Source of the DNA: Stramonita haemastoma
Lineage: Eukaryota; Mollusca; Gastropoda; Neogastropoda; Muricidae
Direction of reading: 5' to 3'
Assembly: GCA_030674155.1 (NCBI GenBank)
Contig: CM060318.1
Location: 90,462,880 to 90,475,379 of the forward strand
DNA: 12,500 nt
Under the pieces are notes generated by a model that searched no databases, had not been told where the DNA came from, and saw nothing but the letters and a program-made list of their open reading frames with translations. This document shows positions 1 to 7,767 of this stretch, piece by piece (within the stretch, counting starts at the first letter, position 1; each line of letters begins with the position of its first letter). A program made the position numbers and the translations under genes.

Positions 1-521
1 AAGGTAGAGAAGAAGAAAGGAGAAGAAGAAAAAAATAATAAAAAGTAATAATAATGATCACTAAAACCCCAAATGATTCTAAACGGTTTGAGGAAACAAT
101 ATCTATCAACTTAAACTGATCAAGTAAATACAATGGAATGGATAATAAGTGAATATGCAATACAAAAACTATATCAGTTTTTTCTGCACAAATTAAAAGG
201 AGCAAATATAGTACTAATAAAAGCCTTGCTTTAACTGTTACCAGTTGAGATATATTATATCCTAAAACAGTTATCAGGTATACACAATATCCTCAGGTCT
301 AGGAATATTGTTAGGTAATCAAATCAGTCTTCTGGAACACTTTCTGCAGGAAACACAACACGCAGAGAAATGTTTATGCTGTTTTCCAATATCCAAGGGA
401 GAAAAAAAAAAAAAAAACAACAAAAACCATATATATATTTTTTTAATTTAAAATCCACTGTTGTGTCCCTTCCATCTGTCTTTGTCCATTTCAAAATTAG
501 ACTCTTCAATTTGAAGGTTAG
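1..521. other. AT-rich non-coding stretch, no gene seen
   Basis: No exon with a cysteine-rich module or a convincing acceptor/donor pair was found on either strand. Bases 1-55 are purine-rich (GAA/GAAA and AAT-like simple sequence), and a run of 16 A lies at 402-417. The short open frames here are AT-driven and have no recognisable domain. If the host gene continues past the left edge, this is intron; otherwise it is flanking DNA. Confidence 0.5.
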
Positions 522-524
522 CAC

Positions 525-690
525 AACACAGCACAGAAGTCAGTAAACACATCCACGGTTGTGAATAACTTCAGAATAATTCAGTTTGCAGGTTTGCAAA
601 ACACAGCATGGGAATCACAAAACACATCCCCTAACTTGGATAACCTTCAGTTTGTAGGTTTGCAAAACACAGCACAAGAGTCACTAAAGG
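525..690. repeat. Degenerate tandem repeat, unit about 66-75 bp
   Basis: The motif ACACAGCA recurs at 526, 601 and 667, giving units of 75 and 66 bp. Each unit is followed by a related AGTCAGTAAACACATCC-like or GAATCACAAAACACATCC-like segment and ends in a shared CAGTTTG(C/T)AGGTTTGCA segment. Two copies are near complete and the third is partial. The copies are diverged, so this is an old minisatellite. No coding content was seen. Confidence 0.6.
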
Positions 691-865
691 CATTCACAAT
701 CTAGACGCATTCACAAAATCTAGACGTTCCAAAACTGTCACTAAATAGCACAGGAGTTATAGCACAGGTGTCACTAAATGCAATTACAATCTAGATACAT
801 TCACAATCGTAATCGATCCAAAACTGTCACTGAATGCATTCACAATCTAGATTGTTCCAAAAAAG
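682..865. repeat. Degenerate tandem repeat built on CATTCACAATCTAGA
   Basis: CATTCACAATCTAGA or close variants occur near 691, 708, 780, 798 and 837. They are interleaved with TCCAAAACTGTCACTAAAT-like segments near 728 and 817 and TCACTAAA-like segments near 681 and 770. This is a short, scrambled minisatellite that directly follows the repeat at 525-690. It does not explain any gene. Confidence 0.55.
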
Positions 866-1049
866 CACCGTTTAGTACTAATAACACAAGTCATTTCAGC
901 ACAGCGTTTTTTCAGCACTGTAGGTATAGTGTTGAATGTTTTCTGACAATTCTTAATGTTTCATTTGCCGGCACCAGGTCCACAGAGGTATTCATCAAGG
1001 TAAAAAGGTTAATTTCTACAGGTAGTTTATATGCACACCTACAGACATA

Positions 1050-1200
1050 CCCCCCCCCCCCCCACAGACACACACACACACACTCAACACATACATGCAC
1101 ACACGCACGCACACATATATTCGCTCTAAACGTAAAACACACAAAAACACTGATACGTTTCGCGCGCACACACACACACACACCACACACACACACACAC

Positions 1201-1273
<73 letters not shown>

Positions 1274-1338
1274 GCGCGCGTTCACTCGACAATACACATA
1301 CATATACACACGCTGCACACACACGCTGCACACACACA

Positions 1339-1403
<65 letters not shown>

Positions 1404-1489
1404 AGGCACACACTCATGAGGCACGCGCACACACACACACACACACACATACACACACACACACACACACACGGCATATACGCGCACAC

Positions 1490-1581
<92 letters not shown>

Positions 1582-1612
1582 ACAGGCGCGCGCGCATACA
1601 CACACATACATA
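1050..1612. repeat. Poly-C run followed by long compound (CA)n microsatellite
   Basis: A run of about 14 C at 1050-1063 is followed by some 550 bp dominated by CA dinucleotides. Short interruptions include CGCA/CGCGCG islands near 1160, 1273 and 1588. Alternating purine-pyrimidine sequence of this length can adopt Z-DNA. The long open frames on both strands here (poly His-Thr and poly Cys-Val) are trivial products of dinucleotide repetition and are not genes. Confidence 0.95.
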
Positions 1613-1768
1613 CACAAAAGTCTAACATACATGTACATACATATAAAATATCATTTTAAAGTAAACTTAAGGCAAAACAAAACCATAAACAAACATAGAG
1701 TAGTAGCTTATGTCTGTCGCATGTCTTTCTTGTCCAGAAAGTCCTAAGGCCGGGACTGCATATATTTG

Positions 1769-1769
<1 letters not shown>

Positions 1770-1808
<39 letters not shown>

Positions 1809-1896
1809 AGAGGAGAGAGAGAGAGAGAAACAGAGAGACAGAGAGACAGAGAGAGACAGAGAGAGACAGAGAGAGAGACAGAGAGAGAGAGAGAGG

Positions 1897-1928
<32 letters not shown>

Positions 1929-1955
1929 GGGAGAGAAACAGACAGACAGACAGTC
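1770..1955. repeat. (GA)n and (GAGACA)n compound microsatellite
   Basis: The tract is purine-rich on the plus strand: a pure (GA)n section, then GAGACA-like hexamers, ending in (CAGA)n near 1938-1953. On the host-gene strand it reads (TC)n, a polypyrimidine tract. No acceptor with a module-like exon was found directly downstream of it on that strand. Confidence 0.93.
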
Positions 1956-1967
1956 AGAGGTGGGGGC

Positions 1968-1970
<3 letters not shown>

Positions 1971-2047
<77 letters not shown>
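1971..2047. repeat. (GT)n microsatellite, read as (CA)n in the host transcript
   Basis: About 38 uninterrupted GT units. In host-transcript orientation it is a (CA)n tract that starts within seven bases of the donor of the exon at 2055-2165. Intronic CA repeats near 5' splice sites are known binding sites for hnRNP L and can tune splicing (established knowledge). Whether this one does so is inference. Confidence 0.95.
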
Positions 2048-2048
<1 letters not shown>

Positions 2049-2054
2049 CTGAAC

Positions 2055-2165
2055 CTTTTCTCTGCTGGCAGGTGGTGCCCTCATAGTTGTCCTTGCAGAC
2101 ACAGAGGAAGCGGTCCCGGTCACACTTCACTGAGTTCTGACAGTACCCATCCGCGTCACACATGT
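2055..2165 (-). CDS. Exon: EGF-like domain (downstream-most exon seen)
   Basis: A 111-bp exon (37 codons), phase 1 to phase 1. The acceptor is TATCCTGACAG ending at 2166. The donor is G|GTTCAG with GT at 2054-2053, a weak match to the GTRAGT consensus. The translation contains MCDADGYCQNSVKC, then FLCVCKDNYEGTTCQQ. These six cysteines in the order C-C-C-C-x-C-C are typical of an EGF-like domain, as is the aromatic and glycine residue before the last Cys (NYEGTTC). It joins the preceding EGF exon through a CAC codon. The domain role is extracellular protein interaction; no calcium-binding consensus is complete. Directly after the donor the intron becomes a (CA)n tract, which with the weak donor makes regulated inclusion plausible. 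The exon call is strong and the donor position slightly less so. Confidence 0.85.
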
Positions 2166-2169
2166 CTGT

Positions 2170-2345
2170 CAGGATAACAACAACAACAGTAACAATAATA
2201 ACAGCAATAACGGCAGCATGACTGTATTTTTTAAGCAAATATAATAGCAACAACATGACTAACAACATGATGGTATTCTTAAAACGAATCGAACGATAAC
2301 AACAGTGACATCAACATGATTGTATATTAATAAAAACAATCCGTA
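2170..2345. repeat. AAC/AAT-rich degenerate minisatellite, unit about 49 bp
   Basis: The motif (A/C)A(A/G)CATGA followed by TGTATT-like sequence and TTAA recurs near 2215, 2264 and 2313, a regular 49-bp spacing. It sits in sequence rich in AAC and AAT triplets. Copies are diverged. It lies in the intron upstream of the exon at 2055-2165. Confidence 0.5.
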
Positions 2346-2860
2346 CATGAACATTGTGACGTCATATGCATAAATATAAACAATAGTATAAAGAAATATA
2401 GCACCACTTCAAATTTGCACGTGAAATTTGAAATTATTATCAATGTTATTAAAATAACATTAGCAACAGCAGTAACAACAACGATAACACTACTACTACT
2501 TATCACCTGATACACGTACTCAGATATTACCTAACCAGACAACGATACAAGCAAAGGTAAAAAAAAAATCCCCAAAGGTAAAGGTGTCCCATAACCTAGG
2601 CGGGCCTAGGAGAGCGAGGCATCAGAGGCCTCACTTCTCCAAGGGCCAGCATATACAAGTTAAACATCACACAATATAGCTGATACGGCGGCAGAACACA
2701 TTTTCGCTCATGACAGACAATAGTTGCTGTCTGAGTGTTCGACGAAGAAGAACACAGCTAACACAGTACACCTAGAGATTTGAAAACAACAACACACAAG
2801 AAAATACACAACTATGAAGACAGGAAGAAATTGGAGAAGAGAGGAGAGAAGGAAGAGGAT
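2346..2860. other. Intron, no gene seen; small GC-rich palindromic patch
   Basis: This is the intron between the two EGF exons. It is mostly AT-rich with some AAC/CTA triplets (2460-2500). The exception is a GC-rich patch at about 2584-2655 containing two CCTAGG palindromes separated by CGGG. It is preceded by the nine-base direct repeat AAAGGTAAA at 2553-2561 and 2574-2582, which flanks an A run and TCCCC. The patch could be a fragment of a short interspersed element, but I recognise no family. Confidence 0.4.
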
Positions 2861-2867
2861 GGGGTAA

Positions 2868-2894
2868 AGGGTGGGGGGTGGGGGTGGGTGGGGG
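2868..2894 (+). repeat. G-rich tract with G-quadruplex potential
   Basis: Four or more runs of three to six G separated by single T occur on the plus strand. This satisfies the simple G-quadruplex pattern. It lies about 15 bases past the donor of the exon at 2910-3026, where the host transcript reads a C-rich run. Confidence 0.8.
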
Positions 2895-2909
2895 GCATTA
2901 GATACTGAC

Positions 2910-3026
2910 GTGTACACTTGAGGCCGTCGCCCACAAAGCCCTTGTTGCAGACACAGGTGACGCCTGTCGTGGTGCTGGCACACCGCGCGTTCTTGTCGCA
3001 GTTGTTGCTGTTGGTCTTGCACTTAT
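2910..3026 (-). CDS. Exon: EGF-like domain
   Basis: A 117-bp exon (39 codons), phase 1 to phase 1. The acceptor is TGTCGACAG ending at 3027. The donor is C|GTCAGT with GT at 2909-2908. The translation includes KCKTNSNNCDKNARC, TTTGVTCVCNKGFVGDG and a final LKCT. These six cysteines in EGF order include the CVC pair and the GFVGDG turn typical of EGF modules. Splicing to the upstream exon makes Asp at the junction (DCI-D-KC). It is the first EGF domain after a run of ephrin-receptor-like repeats, so the architecture switches here. All six Cys are present, and the exon length equals one module. Confidence 0.92.
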
Positions 3027-3244
3027 CTGTCGACACCAAGCGTCAGGGTACACACACACGTACGCATGTGCGTACTCACGCATGCACACACACAGACGCG
3101 CGCAAACACATCACTAAAGCCTAACAATACTAAATATCAACTACCACTGACTGACAATACATCCTAAAACGTATTCACTAACAGCCTACCGACACCAAAC
3201 ATCGACTAAACACTTTATTACACTATTTGCTGTCAGTGCATCAC

Positions 3245-3326
3245 TCAGGAGAACACTACGATATCCCCCCACCCCATACACACTTACCCCTCTCCCCACA
3301 CACCATACTCCCTCCTCCCCCACCCC

Positions 3327-3397
<71 letters not shown>
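3245..3397. repeat. C-rich tract and (CA)n microsatellite
   Basis: C-runs mixed with CA and CCT at 3245-3330 lead into (CA)n at about 3330-3397. It is intronic to the host gene. The short plus-strand open frame across it is poly Pro/Thr/His and is not a gene. Confidence 0.9.
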
Positions 3398-3398
<1 letters not shown>

Positions 3399-3459
3399 AT
3401 AATATCTTCTTAAGGCTTTTCCTTTTTCAAATATGCACATAATTATATGATTTTTTTCT

Positions 3460-3563
3460 TAGATGGATGGCTTGATGAAAAAAAGCAATTGCACTGCTTA
3501 TTCAATGGACCATCTGGAAATAAAAAAGTTTGACTTTGACTTTGACTTTAACTTTGACTTTTA

Positions 3564-3569
<6 letters not shown>
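3460..3569 (+). mobile_element. Possible 3' end of a short retroelement with (TTTGAC)n tail
   Basis: On the plus strand a non-repetitive segment ends GGACCATCTGGAAATAAA. It is followed by AAG and four to five TTTGAC-type hexamers (about 3530-3568), then a CA microsatellite. An AATAAA-like signal followed by a short tandem tail is the usual look of the 3' end of a SINE or of a non-LTR element that uses a microsatellite tail. It resembles a tail I associate with mollusc genomes, from memory and unverified. The 5' limit is not defined. It is antisense to the host gene, inside an intron. Confidence 0.45.
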
Positions 3570-3652
<83 letters not shown>

Positions 3653-3775
3653 CCAAACAAACACACACACACACACACTCACACACACACACAAACAACC
3701 CCCCCCCACTCACACCCCCACCCCCCCCCCCCCCCCATCCCAACCCCCACCCCCCCTACACACACATACTCCACC
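3569..3775. repeat. (CA)n microsatellite followed by poly-C-rich tract
   Basis: (CA)n runs from about 3569 to 3651, then an ACCAAACAAA break, then more CA to 3692. From 3699 to about 3770 the sequence is dominated by C-runs. In the host transcript this is a G-rich then TG-rich stretch just downstream of the donor of the exon at 3801-3968. Confidence 0.93.
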
Positions 3776-3800
3776 AAAAACCCCCAACCCCCCTACAAAC

Positions 3801-3968
3801 CTATACAATCGGAGGCCTGGGTGGCGCCCGGCAGACGCGTCTGGGTGCGGTCTGGGCATGGCTTGCAGGTGAACTGCGCCTCCACGTCCTGGTAGGAGTT
3901 CTGCGGACACTGCTGGCACCGCTGGGCCTGGGGCGTGTTGTTGAAGAAGTAGCCCTTCTTGCAGGTGG
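3801..3968 (-). CDS. Exon: ephrin-receptor-like (GCC2/GCC3) cysteine-rich repeat
   Basis: A 168-bp exon (56 codons), phase 1 to phase 1. The acceptor AACTGTTTTGCAG ends at 3969. The donor is G|GTTTGT with GT at 3800-3799, weaker than most. The translation reads TCKKGYFFNN, then RCQQCPQNSYQD, FTCKPCPDRTQT and PGATQASDCI. Six Cys follow the module pattern: C1..G.., C2xxC3P...Y, C4xxC5P..T, then a G-A-T-x-x-S-D-C6 ending. This matches the ephrin-receptor-like family (Pfam PF07699). It is the last such repeat before the EGF exons. The intron upstream carries the retrotransposon at 4295-7484. Confidence 0.92.
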   Translation of the reverse strand, partial: PPARRATSSTTRPRPSGASSVRRTPTRTWRRSSPASHAQTAPRRVCRAPPRPPIV

Positions 3969-4021
3969 CTGCAAAACAGTTACACACAAGGCTGTTAGTG
4001 CGTGTGAGAGGACTAACTTAC

Positions 4022-4040
4022 GGCAGCATGAGGGTTGTGT
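4022..4040 (-). other. Candidate 19-nt microexon or decoy splice pair
   Basis: On the host strand a pyrimidine-rich tract with seven T ends in GCCAG at 4041. Then come 19 bases, followed by a consensus donor GTAAGT (4021-4016). Both sites look stronger than those of some real exons here. Nineteen bases is not a multiple of three, so inclusion would shift the frame. The remaining intron to the acceptor at 3969 would be only 52 bases. It may be a poison exon, a recursive site or chance. Confidence 0.25.
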
Positions 4041-4183
4041 CTGGCAAAAAAATTGTGAAGAAAAAAGCCAGTCTTATAGTGAGAAAGCACACGTACAGAT
4101 AGGAACATAAGTTACGATACAAAAAGTTGAGCTGCTCTCGTGGCGACATGCTTCCCTCCTTGGGGAAAGCTTGCCCGAATTTC

Positions 4184-4195
4184 AACACACACACG

Positions 4196-4232
<37 letters not shown>

Positions 4233-4282
4233 ACGCACGCACGCGCACGCACGCACACGCACGCACGCACGCTCGCACGCAC
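4184..4282. repeat. (CA)n / (CGCA)n microsatellite
   Basis: CA dinucleotides grade into CGCA tetramers. The tract adjoins the 3' end of the retrotransposon at 4295-7484, and its last bases form one copy of the candidate target-site duplication. Confidence 0.93.
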
Positions 4283-4294
4283 ACATACACACAT
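4283..4294. repeat. Candidate target-site duplication, 3' copy
   Basis: ACATACACACAT is identical to 7485-7496 on the other side of the retrotransposon. Both copies lie in CA/CATA simple sequence, so a chance 12-base match is more likely than usual. Its exact position at both element ends is the reason to believe it. Confidence 0.5.
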
Positions 4295-7200
4295 GTCATG
4301 TCATCATGTCATGTCTGCCTGTGGTCCCTTCTGGGGCATAGGCCGCCAACTAGCTGTCTCCAGGCATCTCGGCTCTGGGCTAGGCGTTCCAGTTGTCCCC
4401 ACGTCTTGCCCATCTTTCTCGCATCTGCATCCAGGTCCCGGCGCCAGGTATTTCTAGGCCGCCCTCTCTTTCTTTTCCCTTGTGGATTCCAGGTGAGAGC
4501 TTGTCTTGTGATGCTGGATACAGGTTTCCGTAGGGTGTGTCCTATCCATCGCCAACGTCTCTGTAGGATTTCTTTCTCAACAGGCTGTTGTCTGGTTCTT
4601 GGCCATAATTCTTCATTACTGATCTTGTCTGGCCAGCGTATCTTGAGGATCTTCCTGAGGCAGGTGTTGATGAAGACCTGGATTTTCTTCATGGTGGTGA
4701 CGGTGTTTCTCCAGGTCTCTGCTCCATACATTAGTATTGGCTTGACGATGGTGTTGAAGAGCCTGGTCTTGGTGGCGATGCTGATGTCGCTTGATCCCCA
4801 GACGTTTCTGAGCTGCTTGAAGGCTGCCCTTGCTTTACCGATGCGGGTTCTGACGTCTGTGTCTGTTCCTCCCTGTGTGTCCACGATGCTGCCGAGGTAT
4901 GTGAAGCTTTCCACCTCTTCCAGCGCTTCTCCTTTGACTGTAATGGGTGTTGCATTGGCTGCATTTGTCTTCAGTACCTTGCTCTTTCCTCTGTTGATGT
5001 TGAGGCCCAGTTTAGCCGAGTTCTCCACAACGATGTTGGTCTTTTCCTGCATCTGTTGCTGGGTGTGGGAGAGAAGGGCCAGGTCATCCGCAAAGTCAAG
5101 GTCATCTAGCTGTTTCCAAGGTGTCCATTGGATGCCATTACGTTTCTGGTCCGCTGAGGTTTTCATGACCCAGTCGATGGCCAGCAGGAACAGGAAAGGA
5201 GATAGTAAGCATCCTTGCCTTACTCCGGTATCTACTTCAAAGGCGTCGGTGAGCTGTCTGCCATGAACTATTCTGCAGGTCATTCCTTCATATGATTTCC
5301 TGATGATGTTGGTGATTTTCTCTGGCACTCCATTGTGTCTCAGTAGCCTCCAGAGGGTCTGTCTGTCAACGCTGTCAAAAGCCTTCTCATAGTCTATGAA
5401 GTTGATGTATAGTGGCGAATTCCATTCCAGGGACTGTTCCAGGATGATGCGCAGTGTTGCAATCTGATCCGTGCATGATCTTTCCTTTCGGAAGCCAGCT
5501 TGTTGGTCACGGAGATGTGGGTCTACTGCGTCCTTCATCCGGTTCAGCAGGATGCGGTTAAACACCTTTCCTGGGATGGACAACAGCGTTATCCCTCTGT
5601 AGTTGGAGCAGGAACTGAGGTCGCCTTTCTTGGGGAGTTTGATGAGGTAACCCTCTTTCCATTCTGTTGGTATTTCTTCTTCCTCCCAGATCTTGCCGAA
5701 GAGCGGGTAGAGGAGCTCTACACTGGTCTCGACGTCGGCTTTCAGGGCTTCTGCTGGGATGCTGTCAGGTCCTGCAGACTTACCATTCCTCAATTTCTTG
5801 ATGGCGCTGCGGATCTCTTCCTTTGTGGGAGCACTACACTTGATCGGCAGGTCGCTTGCGGCTGTCGGTATCTCTGGTGGGTTTGTAGGTGCTGGTCTGT
5901 TGAGTAACTCCTGGAAGTGCTCAATCCACCTGTTCTTCTGTCCTTCGTCATCAGCTATTACTCCTCCGTTCTTGTCTTTTACTGGTCTCTCTGGCTTGGC
6001 AAACTTCCCTGATAACTTCTTGATGATGAAGTACAGGTCCTTGGTGCTGTTCTGGTGAGCTGCATCCTCTGCTTCTTTTGCCAATGTCTCCAAGTAGTTT
6101 TGCTTATCTGCTTTAATGCTTCGCTTTACAACCCTATTTGCTTCTGTGTATTCCTCTTGGGCTTTTGTTTTTGCTGATCGTGTCCTGCTGCTGTTGACGG
6201 CTAATTTCTTTTCTCTTCTTTCTTCTATTTTCTCTAGGGTAGCTGCTGAAATCCATTCCTTGTGTGTGAATGATTTGGGGCCCAGTACTTCCTGGCATGT
6301 TGAGGTCACTGTTTCTCTCACTCTCTGCCACCTCTCTTCTATCGTCTCCTCTTCAAGCAGCTCTCCTAGGACTTGGAACTTGTTGGATAGAGTGACCTTG
6401 AACTCTTCTTGCTTCCTGTTGTCCTTCAGCGCCGTGGTGTTGTAACGCTGGCGTTGACTGGATCCCCCCGTCCAATTTCTCTTCAGCTTCTGCTTCAATC
6501 GGGCAACAAGTAGATGGTGATCCGAAGCGACGTCTGCTCCTCGCTTGACGCGTACATCCTGTAGGGAGCGGCGAAACTTCTTCACGATGCAGATGTGGTC
6601 GATCTGGTTCTCCGTTGACAGGTCTGGCGACACCCAAGTTGCCTTGTGTATCCTTCTGTGCGGGAAAACACTTCCTCCGATGACCAGGTTGCTTGTGGCA
6701 CACAGGTCTGCGAACCTCTCCCCGTTGTCGTTCATCTCGCCTAGCCCATGCCGCCCCATGATCTCCTCGTATCCCTGGTTGTCACTACCTATCTTGGCAT
6801 TGAAGTCGCCCATTACGATGATGATGTTTCTCTTCGGTCTGTCTTGTATGATGGTCTGCAATCTGTTATAAAAGTCGTCCTTCTCCTCCTCCTCGCTGTC
6901 GTTTGTTGGGGCGTAGCACTGGATAATGTCCATGTTGATCCTCTTCTTCTTTGTACGGAAAGAGGCTGTCATGATCCTTGGTCCGTGTGCCTCCCACCCG
7001 ATGAGCGCTCCCTGTGCTGGCTTGGAAAGCATCAGGGCGACTCCCTGGGTGTGTGCAGCATCTTCCTGCTCGTGCCCCGAGAACAGCAGCAGCTCCCCGG
7101 AAGTCAGTCGCTTCTGCCCGGAACCAGTCCATCTGACTTCGCTGATTCCTAGGATGGTGAGGTTGAATTTCCTCATCTCTGCGGCTACTTGTGCTGTCTT

Positions 7201-7484
7201 CCCCGTCTCGTACATGGTCCTGACGTTCCATGTACCGATGGATGTGGTGGTCTTGGTGGAGATGATGGTCTTCGGTCTGACGGCTTCCAGATGATTCTGG
7301 CTTTCACCGCCCGACTTCATACTCCTTCCAGCTGGAGGTCCATCCCTCCCCAGGTCCGCGATGTCTGTTAAATTGCTATTTGGCGTTTCTGTAGCTAGAG
7401 TTTTTTTCACAGGGTGGGGTAGCTAACCCTACGCCAAACCCTCCTCCTTTTTCAGCCGGGCTTGGGACCGTCCTAGGCAGAGTT
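4295..7484 (-). mobile_element. RTE-like non-LTR retrotransposon, apparently full length
   Basis: A 3190-bp element in the same orientation as the host gene. From its 5' end (7484) it has a leader of about 164 bases, with a GC-rich segment at 7411-7480 free of simple repeats. A single ORF (7320-4309) follows, and the element ends in a short ATGAC/ACATG-type tail (4295-4314). Element size, a single endonuclease-RT ORF, almost no 3' UTR and a microsatellite-like tail fit the RTE clade. A 12-bp candidate target-site duplication brackets it. The right flank is (CATA)n and the left flank (CA/CGCA)n, so it landed in simple repeat inside an intron. The intact ORF suggests recent insertion. Clade assignment is from motif resemblance (BovB-type endonuclease layout), not from a tree. 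Confidence 0.85.
4309..7320 (-). CDS. Retrotransposon polyprotein: AP endonuclease + reverse transcriptase
   Basis: 1003 codons from the first in-frame ATG (7320-7318). The frame is open up to 7422, but without another ATG; an upstream GTG at 7410 is not a likely eukaryotic start. Numbered from the ATG, the AP-endonuclease region spans about 28-280. It has Asn in TWNVRT (about 32), Glu in GISEVRW (61), CYAPTN (135-140), GDFNAKIG (171-178), QIDHI (239-243) and SDHH (266-269), so the expected catalytic residues are present. A basic linker follows. The reverse transcriptase covers about 500-800: [39 protein letters not shown] (motif A, Asp 643), [10 protein letters not shown] (699-708) and FADD (743-746). 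The C-terminal region has [12 protein letters not shown] and a basic [13 protein letters not shown] stretch, followed by [17 protein letters not shown]. The protein would nick the target and prime cDNA synthesis on chromosomal DNA. No frameshift or internal stop is seen, so it could be functional. Confidence 0.93.
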   Translation of the reverse strand: MKSGGESQNHLEAVRPKTIISTKTTTSIGTWNVRTMYETGKTAQVAAEMRKFNLTILGISEVRWTGSGQKRLTSGELLLFSGHEQEDAAHTQGVALMLSKPAQGALIGWEAHGPRIMTASFRTKKKRINMDIIQCYAPTNDSEEEEKDDFYNRLQTIIQDRPKRNIIIVMGDFNAKIGSDNQGYEEIMGRHGLGEMNDNGERFADLCATSNLVIGGSVFPHRRIHKATWVSPDLSTENQIDHICIVKKFRRSLQDVRVKRGADVASDHHLLVARLKQKLKRNWTGGSSQRQRYNTTALKDNRKQEEFKVTLSNKFQVLGELLEEETIEERWQRVRETVTSTCQEVLGPKSFTHKEWISAATLEKIEERREKKLAVNSSRTRSAKTKAQEEYTEANRVVKRSIKADKQNYLETLAKEAEDAAHQNSTKDLYFIIKKLSGKFAKPERPVKDKNGGVIADDEGQKNRWIEHFQELLNRPAPTNPPEIPTAASDLPIKCSAPTKEEIRSAIKKLRNGKSAGPDSIPAEALKADVETSVELLYPLFGKIWEEEEIPTEWKEGYLIKLPKKGDLSSCSNYRGITLLSIPGKVFNRILLNRMKDAVDPHLRDQQAGFRKERSCTDQIATLRIILEQSLEWNSPLYINFIDYEKAFDSVDRQTLWRLLRHNGVPEKITNIIRKSYEGMTCRIVHGRQLTDAFEVDTGVRQGCLLSPFLFLLAIDWVMKTSADQKRNGIQWTPWKQLDDLDFADDLALLSHTQQQMQEKTNIVVENSAKLGLNINRGKSKVLKTNAANATPITVKGEALEEVESFTYLGSIVDTQGGTDTDVRTRIGKARAAFKQLRNVWGSSDISIATKTRLFNTIVKPILMYGAETWRNTVTTMKKIQVFINTCLRKILKIRWPDKISNEELWPRTRQQPVEKEILQRRWRWIGHTLRKPVSSITRQALTWNPQGKRKRGRPRNTWRRDLDADARKMGKTWGQLERLAQSRDAWRQLVGGLCPRRDHRQT

Positions 7485-7496
7485 ACATACACACAT
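7485..7496. repeat. Candidate target-site duplication, 5' copy
   Basis: ACATACACACAT directly abuts the first base of the retrotransposon (minus-strand start AACTCTGCC). It is identical to 4283-4294 and lies at the edge of a (CATA)n array, so its evidential value is moderate. Confidence 0.5.
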
Positions 7497-7555
7497 ACAT
7501 ACATACATACATACATACATACATACATACATACATACATACATACATACATACA

Positions 7556-7588
<33 letters not shown>
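7485..7588. repeat. (CATA)n microsatellite
   Basis: About 24 CATA tetramers, with one CACACA interruption at the left end and a TATATA-rich right end. It was probably the insertion target of the retrotransposon. Confidence 0.95.
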
Positions 7589-7589
<1 letters not shown>

Positions 7590-7767
7590 CATATATATAT
7601 ATTATACAAACACCTACACCCTCCCCCCCAACACACACACCATCTCAAAAATCCTTATTTCCCCTCCCGATTCCCTCATCTCTACCTCCCAACCCACCCT
7701 GCCCCCTCCTATCCCCCCCCTCCCCCCCCCCCCCCCACACTGCCCCCCCCTCCTCCCCCTGACTCAC
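7589..7767. repeat. C-rich low-complexity tract
   Basis: Mainly CCC, CCT and CA simple sequence, including C-runs of 8-16 near 7718-7750. A purine-rich G tract is read on the host strand. No exon was seen here. Confidence 0.8.

Noticed and set aside
960..1010. Possible terminal host exon on the minus strand with CGPGAGK before a stop
   Set aside because: There is no acceptor AG with a pyrimidine tract and only one Cys, so it is not supported.
912..1638. Several long open frames on both strands, up to 238 codons
   Set aside because: They consist of repeated Val-Cys or His-Thr from a CA dinucleotide array; open frames are expected in all frames of such a repeat.
3463..4110. Plus-strand open frame of 215 codons
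   Set aside because: It crosses a hexamer tail, a CA repeat, a poly-C tract and the antisense of a well-supported exon; it has no domain.
4127..5266. Plus-strand open frame of 379 codons
   Set aside because: It is antisense to the retrotransposon ORF, begins in a CA/CGCA repeat and shows no domain; it is a shadow of the real coding strand.
7321..7410. Extended retrotransposon N-terminus from a GTG at 7410
   Set aside because: GTG is not a usual start in animals, and the first in-frame ATG at 7320 still includes the whole endonuclease domain.
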